Of a DNA stretch of 59,564 nt, positions 6,935 through 12,977 are shown piece by piece. The notes below the pieces were generated by a model. It saw nothing but the letters and a program-made list of their open reading frames with translations, did not search any database and was not told the DNA's origin. Origin of the DNA: Oceaniglobus ichthyenteri (lineage in GTDB: Bacteria; Pseudomonadota; Alphaproteobacteria; Rhodobacterales; Rhodobacteraceae); NCBI RefSeq assembly GCF_003057885.1, contig NZ_QAGK01000016.1, positions 1 through 59,564 of the forward strand, written 5' to 3'. Made by a program: the position numbers and the translations under genes. Positions within the stretch are counted from its first letter, which is position 1. The number at the start of each line of letters is the position of its first letter.

Positions 6935-8095
6935 TCAGTGCAGCATTGGCCGATCGGCCGCCTCCTCTACTCTGTCCAGCAATCGCACCACATGCCGAAG
7001 CGATAGCCGATACCCTCGCCTTAGACATCTCTCGGCTTGCTCAACGACGGCCCCAACGATCTCTTCATCGAAGCGCTTTTTTGCTTCGCGTTCAGCAAAA
7101 CCTAAGAGCTGTTGGTGCGTCAGGTTTGGTATCTCGATCACGGTCATGCGATCGAGGAGCGCTTGCTCGATATGCGCAAAATCATTGGTAGAGGCGACCC
7201 ACGATGTGTGGCGCAGGTCGACTGGGACTTGAAAATACGGACACGTCCACGCGGCGGCTGTCGAAGGCTCGATCATACCCATCAGGATTTTCGACAAGCC
7301 AGGGATGGATCCGCGGGTCGTTCCTGCGGTGCTGCTGCCGGCATCCAGCTCGTCAAGGATGATCAGCGGGTTGCCAAGACGCTCAGCCACCATCACTGAA
7401 ACGACTTTACCTTTACTTGCTGACCCCCAGCCCTGTGCGATCCCTTGAACGTCGAAAACGCCGCCTGTTGCACCGACATCGATCTCCACCGAGGGCACCT
7501 CCAGCACCTGGGCGACAGCACGGGCCCAGGCGCTTTTACCCAGACCTGGCGCGCCGGACAGCAGCATGGCCCCTACTCCGACCGGCAATCCTGATTGCGA
7601 ACGGCGCAGAGCAATCCGCCATGCTTTTTCCGTGACCGCTACGAGCCACGGAAAATCTTTATGCACGGCCGCAAAAGCCTCATCGATCTGATGCTCGGTC
7701 AGATAAACTGCGCGCATGCCACGCGCCGCCGCAGTAAGCGCCTCTCGTTCTTCCAAGGGGATTTTAGCAGATAGCGGGCTTCCAGCGGGTATCGCAGCGA
7801 CCCTTTTTTGCACCCAAGCCGTGATCCGGGTTCGCTCCGCTGACGACAGCCGGGTCGGGTAATGCGGAAAATCCTCGACGGTTGGCTTGCTGATTAGGCC
7901 ACTGATGCTGTCGTCATCGCCGCCCTGCCGCATGCGCCACATTGCGGTCGCAACATCAAGCCAGTCCGAAACCGGTTGGCTTTGCTCCATCTGGTGGCGG
8001 ATCCGCGCAAGCCGACGCTGGATCAGCTCCACACCGAGCTTTTCAGGGTCCGGCTTTTCGGGCCGCACCTGAAATAAGGAAATACTTTTTTGCAT
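6935..8095 (-). CDS. AAA+ family ATPase (plasmid-associated, role unknown)
   Basis: A 386-residue single AAA+ module. Walker A is GAPGLGKSAWA (about 180-190), Walker B LIILDELDAG (about 243-252) and sensor 1 WVASTND; a helical C-terminal lid region follows. The AAA core resembles Lon-type ATPases, but no protease domain or catalytic Ser/Lys dyad follows, so it is an ATPase alone. An N-terminal helical domain of about 150 residues precedes it. The ATG at 8095 has GGAG 7 bases upstream, while the frame remains open to 8272 without a good site. It sits next to the mobilisation and replication block and a GTTACA repeat array, so a plasmid maintenance role is possible but unproven. Confidence 0.8.
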   Translation of the reverse strand: MQKSISLFQVRPEKPDPEKLGVELIQRRLARIRHQMEQSQPVSDWLDVATAMWRMRQGGDDDSISGLISKPTVEDFPHYPTRLSSAERTRITAWVQKRVAAIPAGSPLSAKIPLEEREALTAAARGMRAVYLTEHQIDEAFAAVHKDFPWLVAVTEKAWRIALRRSQSGLPVGVGAMLLSGAPGLGKSAWARAVAQVLEVPSVEIDVGATGGVFDVQGIAQGWGSASKGKVVSVMVAERLGNPLIILDELDAGSSTAGTTRGSIPGLSKILMGMIEPSTAAAWTCPYFQVPVDLRHTSWVASTNDFAHIEQALLDRMTVIEIPNLTHQQLLGFAEREAKKRFDEEIVGAVVEQAERCLRRGYRLSLRHVVRLLDRVEEAADRPMLH

Positions 8096-8488
8096 CTTCA
8101 TTCTCCAGCCTGACCTGCGCCGAATGAGAAGATATTTTGAGGGATGGGAGATCAGGCTAAAAAACGCTCGATGGCGCTCACCCCCGGCCGGGGGACTGTT
8201 GAGGATTGCGAATGGAAATATTTTATACGGTGATGAAAGCATCTGCAACGGGGTCTCGCAGCCCCCTAGCAAAACATTATATCACTGTGGTTAGCAGCAG
8301 TGGATGTTTCCGATGGGACAACGGCTCTGAAAAAGGACCGCTGTCGGATTGATACGGGTCACGAAATGTCGACATCGGCATCAGTCGCAACCGGACAGTG
8401 GCAAAATGATCAAAATCGCCTGAATTTTGAAACCCCGGCACCCCGAAGAGCCGCATTGGCCTGCTATAAGCATGATCGCTCAGGTTGC
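8096..8488. other. Region without a recognised gene
   Basis: About 390 bases upstream of the AAA+ gene. Open frames on both strands (for example 8300-8533) lack ribosome-binding sites and recognisable sequence. It presumably holds the AAA+ gene promoter, and nothing else is apparent. Confidence 0.4.
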
Positions 8489-8866
8489 GTTACAGCGCGG
8501 CAAACCCGCCTTCTCGGCATCTGTGACGGGTAAATTTCTCCCTTTTTGGAGCTTCTTTTCGGAAAAGATTGAATTTTATTGTTTAGAAACAACGGTGTAA
8601 CGAGGTTACACTCCGTTACAGGAAGTTTACAGATGAGGTTACACCCGTAAGCACCTGTAAAATATACCTTTTATTACTATCTATCTATCTATGTAACTTA
8701 AATATAAATAAATATATATATACGTATACGCACGCTCTCATACGCATGCACCATTACATATATGTTTGACGGTTACGGGGTTACAGCGTTACAAATTCAT
8801 ATTGTTAAATGATATCAATAGACTATCTGTAACCATGGCTCGTTACAGCCAAAACTCAGCGTTACA
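8489..8866. repeat. Array of GTTACA repeats flanking an AT-rich core
   Basis: Eleven exact copies of GTTACA occur within 378 bases. Direct copies are at 8489, 8605, 8615, 8638, 8780, 8788, 8842 and 8861; inverted copies (TGTAAC) are at 8596, 8692 and 8828. Most are preceded by C or G and followed by G or C. They flank a strongly AT-rich, TATC/TATA-rich stretch (about 8674-8740). Repeats around an AT-rich core are typical of iteron origins, centromere sites or regulator arrays. No gene overlaps most of it. These repeats differ from the iterons in front of rep. Confidence 0.6.
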
Positions 8867-9083
8867 TTGGCAGAGGAGCAGAGCCTATAACTCCGCCGCG
8901 GCGGAGCCGCAAAAGAGGCTCATACAGCGCCATAAGGTAGTTTGCGCTACCCATGGCAGCAAATACCCTCGACAGGCCACGAGAGGCGCCTCCCATCGCC
9001 CCTGAGGCACGTTCTATGATGATTGTCGGCTGCTCTAAGCGCTCCGCTTGGAAATAGTCTGGAAAATGACCATAATCCCCCAT
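8862..9083 (-). CDS. Possible small protein downstream of the relaxase
   Basis: A 73-residue frame (starting MGDYGHFPDYFQAERLEQPT) on the relaxase strand, 60 bases after the relaxase stop. The sequence looks protein-like, with a mixed hydrophobic and charged composition and a segment FAAMGSANYLMALYEPLL that could be an amphipathic helix. No strong ribosome-binding site precedes the ATG. It may be a mobilisation accessory gene read with the relaxase, or it may not be coding. Its end overlaps the last GTTACA repeat. Confidence 0.4.
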   Translation of the reverse strand: MGDYGHFPDYFQAERLEQPTIIIERASGAMGGASRGLSRVFAAMGSANYLMALYEPLLRLRRGGVIGSAPLPM

Positions 9084-9143
9084 TCTGGCAGTATCGCCCG
9101 TGAGACCAATGTTGACAGATCTCTCACCCCATCCCCGATGCGA

Positions 9144-10256
9144 TCACATTCTTGGATCAGAGTCCCCATCGCCTTGTGGCTCTGACACGGATCGTGTCTG
9201 GTCGGGCAAGCTCGTGATCAAAAGCTCGATCTTGTCGACCATTGCGGTCATGCCATCGGGCCACCTGACGTCCAAGGTCGTCCCCACTGCGTCAATAACT
9301 CCCTGCAATGCACGCATCGCGCTCTGGATGGTATCGCGATCCCTTTCGATTTTCGTTCGCATCTGCTCCAGTGCGAGCTTCTCACGCGCCAGCATCGAAC
9401 TTTTTCTTTGCTGGTGGGCTTTAATTTTTTCAGCTTCACCTCTGTGTTTCAGGCGATACTCATCAGCTTCTACGATCTCAGCGTCGAGAGCAGCACGATC
9501 TGAGCTGAAATGGGCACGGTCTTCCGCTACCCGTGCCGCCTCTTCCCTCACCCATTTTGCAGTTGTTTTGTTCTGGGGTGATGGTTGGCCGGCTGCGACA
9601 AAATCCCGACCATAACCGATGCCCAGATGCTCGACAGCTGCATGATAGGATTTTCGCGCGTCGCGCCGGACCGAGATTTTCGACCAGTATTTGTTGCTGG
9701 ATCGGCTGACTGTTCGTGTCGTCTTACCGGTTTGTGCAGCAAAAATGCGGGCATCGAATTCTGGGAGCGTTTCGTTTTTTGCAGGCTTCCCAGGTCTACG
9801 AGGTCTGCGTTCGTAGGTAGGCACGATTAGGATGTGGAGATGTGGCGTGTCTTCGTCCAAGTGCAGGGCGACATGCGCCAGATCCGGCCCATATTCTTTT
9901 CGCAGCCAAGCCATTGTGACCTCAATCCACTTTTTGAGACGCGCTTCGTTCCACTCCCCTACGCCTTGGCTTTCATCTCGGAAAAAGTTTGGTGATGCGC
10001 TGATGACCGTCTGAACATATGGACGCTCGGCTTGTGCTGTCGGCCTCCTTACCCCTGAATCCCAGAGCTTTTTCAGCGCAAGATGTTGCGTAGCAGGCCC
10101 ATGCAGAATCTTGTTCAGATGCGTTCTTGTTTCGTCAATCGCAGAGAAACCGTCAGGTGTCCGGTTCCGCTCATGATTGGTCATCTGCCCGATTTCTGAT
10201 GCCCCGACATAACGTGTCGTCATCACTAGATCCGGGCCGTTTCTCCCATGTGCCAT
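9144..10256 (-). CDS. MobV/Pre-family relaxase
   Basis: A 370-residue plasmid recombination/mobilisation enzyme that nicks at oriT and pilots a DNA strand during mobilisation. The ATG at 10256 is chosen because GAGGAG lies 4-9 bases before it. The N-terminal relaxase domain contains a MobV motif I-like NHERNR (27-32) and the metal-binding motif III HLDEDTPHLH (132-141), the HxDExxPHxH pattern of the family. The C-terminal third (about 220-340) is a charged coiled coil typical of MobV proteins. No mating-pair or type IV secretion genes are on the plasmid, so it would be mobilisable, not self-transmissible. The likely oriT is the inverted-repeat region just upstream (10365-10438). Confidence 0.9.
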   Translation of the reverse strand: MAHGRNGPDLVMTTRYVGASEIGQMTNHERNRTPDGFSAIDETRTHLNKILHGPATQHLALKKLWDSGVRRPTAQAERPYVQTVISASPNFFRDESQGVGEWNEARLKKWIEVTMAWLRKEYGPDLAHVALHLDEDTPHLHILIVPTYERRPRRPGKPAKNETLPEFDARIFAAQTGKTTRTVSRSSNKYWSKISVRRDARKSYHAAVEHLGIGYGRDFVAAGQPSPQNKTTAKWVREEAARVAEDRAHFSSDRAALDAEIVEADEYRLKHRGEAEKIKAHQQRKSSMLAREKLALEQMRTKIERDRDTIQSAMRALQGVIDAVGTTLDVRWPDGMTAMVDKIELLITSLPDQTRSVSEPQGDGDSDPRM

Positions 10257-10364
10257 GTTACTCTCCTCATCAGTCGTCATAGATAAACGAAAAATGAGAA
10301 AAAGTCTTTCTGCTCATATGGGGACTTTTTATCATTCTGTTTTATAATTGCCGCATTTTGTGGA

Positions 10365-10438
10365 GTTTTGTTTTACGAACACCTTCAAGAAGGTGTTCGT
10401 AAAACAAAACTGTTAGGTCTGACCGTTCGTAAAACAAA
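10365..10438. repeat. Perfect 22-bp inverted repeat plus half-site: candidate oriT or rep dyad
   Basis: Arms at 10365-10386 and 10389-10410 are perfect reverse complements separated by only AA. The core reads TTTTACGAACACCTTC on the left. A further half-site GTTCGTAAAACAAA lies at 10425-10438. It sits 109 bases upstream of the relaxase start and about 250 bases before the rep iterons, with no gene between 10257 and 10663 apart from these sites. This position fits an oriT nicked by the relaxase. A dyad bound by the initiator is the alternative. Confidence 0.6.
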
Positions 10439-10663
10439 GTTACGCCTTTCCAGTATTGGTAAAACCTAAGCGTGCCGGTCGCATGCTCTGCCGCTCATGA
10501 CATATTTGATGAAATTATTCTGAAGGATGAAGGGAAGCCGTTGATCGCTTTTCAAGCGACGCGAAGGTGTGTGTTATATTTGTGTTAATACTAGTGTTAC
10601 GAGAATCGGAGAAACCCTAAGCATATGATATAAAACATTAAAATGACCACATTCTGAGGGGCT

Positions 10664-10781
10664 GGTGTGTAGAGTATCGAAGAATGGTGGGTAGACTATC
10701 GAGGAAAGGTGTGTAGAGTATCGAAGAACTTGCCCAAAGGTGGGTAGACTGTCGAAGAACGGTGTGTAGAGTATCGAATAA
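10664..10781 (+). repeat. Five iterons of the replication origin, two alternating types
   Basis: Five 21-base direct repeats lie at 10664, 10686, 10708, 10739 and 10761, spaced 22, 22, 31 and 22 bases. Copies 1, 3 and 5 read GGTGTGTAGAGTATCGA, while copies 2 and 4 read GGTGGGTAGACTATCGA or the same with GTCGA. The last copy runs into the rep start codon. They are initiator-binding sites that define oriV and must also repress rep when bound. Confidence 0.92.
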
Positions 10782-11833
10782 TGGCTAGACCAAGAAAACG
10801 CACGGCTCTCCTACCAGAAAGGCACGCTGAACCGGATCTGTTCGTGTGCGATATTCTCGACGCTACGCCGAAAAGCGATCGAGCATCGATGGAGTATCCC
10901 CTCTTCTCGTTATCGGTCAAAAAGGACATGGTAGCGTTTCAGTATGAGCAGGGTAATGTTAAAGTGAAAATTACGCCGGCCGCTGAAGAGGGCCGCGCAA
11001 ACGTCTTTGACCGGGATATCTTGATATATGTTCTCAGTCAGCTGATGGCAGCAAAAAATGAAGGCCAAGAGATCGGGCGCCGCGTCCAGATCTCGGCTCA
11101 TGACCTCCTGAAGGCAACCAACCGGCACACGACTGGACAAGCCTATGCAACACTGCGTCGTGCCCTCACCCGGCTTCAGTTCACGCAGATCGAAACAAAT
11201 ATTCATGACCACGGCATAGGCGAATGGCGCTCGATTTCGTTCATTACAGACGCTCGTATCGTCAAAGAAGACTCGACGGGACGGCTTCTGAGCGTTGAGC
11301 TAGAAATGGGTGACTGGCTGGTAAAAGCAATTGAAAACAAGAACGTTCTTACCCTTCACAAAGCTTACTTCCAGTTAAGGAAGCCTCTGGAACGTCGTCT
11401 CTATGAACTCGCCCGGAAGCATTGCGGGAAGCAAGAGGTTTGGCGGATAGGTTTGGATAAATTGCAACTCAAAACCGGCTCGACATCGACGTCCAAGGAA
11501 TTCAAACGGCTGGTAAAAACCATCTGCAAGGCCGACGAAGATTCGTCACACATGCCGGATTATCGCTTTCGATTACTACACGATGTTCTGGAGATTACCC
11601 CAAAGCCTGAATTTCTTGACATTTACGGGGATCAGCCCGCTTCAAATCTCACGGATACAGTTCGCCTATCTGGCGAGGCTTATGAGAAAGCACGTGAGGC
11701 GGCTCCGACATGGGATGTATATTTCCTTGAGCAAGAGTGGCGGATGTGGATGAGTGAAGCCCCGCGTCACGCTGACGGTGCTTTTGTCGGTTTTTGTCGA
11801 AAGTGGTATGAACGAAAGGGCAATGCACCATAA
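10781..11833 (+). CDS. repA: Plasmid replication initiator (RPA family)
   Basis: A 350-residue initiator of the RPA/RepA type found on alphaproteobacterial plasmids. It has the family's opening YPLFSLSVKKDMVAFQYE (about 39-56), then winged-helix domains (for example ISAHDLLKATNRHTTGQAYA and LRRALTRLQFTQIETN). It binds the iterons to open oriV and recruits the host replisome. The ATG at 10781 follows the fifth iteron directly, leaving no room for a normal Shine-Dalgarno site, so translation is probably weak or leaderless and repressed by Rep itself. parA and a parB-like gene follow on the same strand. Full length, with no sign of damage. Assignment to a finer compatibility group cannot be made by eye. 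Confidence 0.9.
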   Translation: MARPRKRTALLPERHAEPDLFVCDILDATPKSDRASMEYPLFSLSVKKDMVAFQYEQGNVKVKITPAAEEGRANVFDRDILIYVLSQLMAAKNEGQEIGRRVQISAHDLLKATNRHTTGQAYATLRRALTRLQFTQIETNIHDHGIGEWRSISFITDARIVKEDSTGRLLSVELEMGDWLVKAIENKNVLTLHKAYFQLRKPLERRLYELARKHCGKQEVWRIGLDKLQLKTGSTSTSKEFKRLVKTICKADEDSSHMPDYRFRLLHDVLEITPKPEFLDIYGDQPASNLTDTVRLSGEAYEKAREAAPTWDVYFLEQEWRMWMSEAPRHADGAFVGFCRKWYERKGNAP

Positions 11834-11895
11834 CAAATAACAGTTATGGCTTACCTGTTATCAGGTAAGTGTTGACTGTTAGGTGTTACCTGTTA
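11828..11895. repeat. Repeats between rep and parA: candidate centromere/operator
   Basis: Stem CCATAAC/GTTATGG (11828-11834 with 11843-11849) overlaps the rep stop. The palindrome CTTACCTG-TTAT-CAGGTAAG spans 11850-11869. The 10-mer TTACCTGTTA occurs at 11851-11860 and again at 11886-11895. CTGTTA recurs here and again after the parB-like gene. They are likely binding sites for the small partition protein (parS and par promoter operator). Confidence 0.6.
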
Positions 11896-11920
11896 ATTGT
11901 TGTGGAAACAGGAGTGCTTC

Positions 11921-12589
11921 ATGACGCAAGTTATTAGCGTAGTTCAGGAAAAAGGTGGCGCGGGCAAGACGACGCTACTGACGGCGCTTGCCAGCCTGAT
12001 GGTCGCTGACGGTGCCAAAATTGCTGTTATCGACACCGACCCTCAACGCCATCTCGAGGCCTGGGCGAAAAAGGAACGGACTGACTTGGACTGGTTGTCC
12101 GAAGAAGACGATGAAAAGCTTTTGCCTACGGTCAGGGCTCTAAAGAAATCCGACCCCGCGTATGACGCAATTTTCGTGGATACCGCAGGCTTCAAGTCAG
12201 CGATGGCAATGCACGCCATCGCTGCTGCCAACCTGATCCTCATTCCATCAAAGGCCAATGAAGCGGATGCCAAGGGGGCTCGGCGCACCTTTTCCCATGT
12301 CCAGAGCGTTGCCGATACGATGGAAAAGGACATTCCGGCGCTTGTCGTGATGATGGACGTGGATGCGCACACCAATATCACGCAGGCAATTGTGGACGCC
12401 TTGGATGCCCAGAATATTCCGCGACTGAAGGCGATGTGCGCACATCGCACGGGTTTCAAGGAAATGACCTCAACAGGCATGGCCCCGCAAGGCGCGGCCA
12501 AGACCTCTGCGCAGACCGTCCTAGCAGATCTGCAAAGTAGAGGCCTTATCGATTATTACAGGAGCGGATCATGGCAAAAGTCAGTGTAA
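11921..12589 (+). CDS. parA: ParA family partition ATPase
   Basis: A 222-residue short (type Ib) ParA ATPase that moves plasmid copies apart with a centromere-binding partner. The deviant Walker A motif EKGGAGKTT lies at 9-17. Walker A' is VIDTDPQRHLEAW and Walker B is DAIFVDTAG. There is no N-terminal DNA-binding extension, which fits partners of the ribbon-helix-helix type. The ATG at 11921 has AGGAG 8 bases upstream. It overlaps the next gene by 19 bases, so the two are coupled. Repeats on both sides of the pair (11850-11895 and 12861-12937) are the likely centromere. Confidence 0.93.
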   Translation: MTQVISVVQEKGGAGKTTLLTALASLMVADGAKIAVIDTDPQRHLEAWAKKERTDLDWLSEEDDEKLLPTVRALKKSDPAYDAIFVDTAGFKSAMAMHAIAAANLILIPSKANEADAKGARRTFSHVQSVADTMEKDIPALVVMMDVDAHTNITQAIVDALDAQNIPRLKAMCAHRTGFKEMTSTGMAPQGAAKTSAQTVLADLQSRGLIDYYRSGSWQKSV

Positions 12590-12864
12590 GTCTTGAAGAC
12601 GATTTTGATGGCGATGACAGCGCTCGCAAGATCAAGGAGATGGCGGCCCCCCTCCCGAGCGTAAGCAGGGCCAAATCCTCAGCGTTGAAGGATGCGCCGC
12701 GCGTCCAGTTCTCGTTTACGAATGTCCCTAAACCAATAAAGGAGGCATTTGCTGCGGAAGCAAAAAAGCGACGGCTGACACAAAAAGAGCTGCTGTATGA
12801 GTGCCTGAGAGCCGGCGGCCTGGACATTCCGGCCAACGCTGAAATTGATGGTCGCAGAAGATAA
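12571..12864 (+). CDS. Small ParB-like centromere-binding protein (ribbon-helix-helix type)
   Basis: A 97-residue basic protein directly after and overlapping parA, with AGGAG before its ATG. The C-terminal part (RVQFSFTNVPKPIKEAF then KKRRLTQKELLYECLRAGG) shows the short strand followed by two helices of a ribbon-helix-helix dimer. The N-terminal 40 residues are acidic then flexible, as in ParG/Omega-type partition proteins, where this tail stimulates ParA. Expected to bind the CTGTTA-containing repeats flanking the operon and repress the par promoter. Family assignment rests on size, position and helix pattern. Confidence 0.75.
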   Translation: MAKVSVSLEDDFDGDDSARKIKEMAAPLPSVSRAKSSALKDAPRVQFSFTNVPKPIKEAFAAEAKKRRLTQKELLYECLRAGGLDIPANAEIDGRRR

Positions 12865-12937
12865 CAGATAATAGGTAACCGATAAGCGTTATCTGTTATC
12901 TGTTGGGTATGGTCGCTTACTCAATACATCACTGTTA
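12861..12937. repeat. Inverted and direct CTGTTA repeats after the par genes
   Basis: ATAACAGATAA (12861-12871) is a perfect inverse of TTATCTGTTAT (12889-12899), with GATAA-GCG-TTATC nested at its right side. A further CTGTTA lies at 12932-12937. The shared hexamer with the rep-parA spacer suggests the same protein binds both. They lie in front of the methyltransferase gene, whose promoter they may also touch. Confidence 0.5.
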
Positions 12938-12977
12938 CTAAGCCACGCCACATTTCCGATTGCATAAAGGGTGACGC

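Noticed and set aside
8300-8533. Small plus-strand frame upstream of the AAA+ gene
   Set aside because: No ribosome-binding site and no recognisable sequence.
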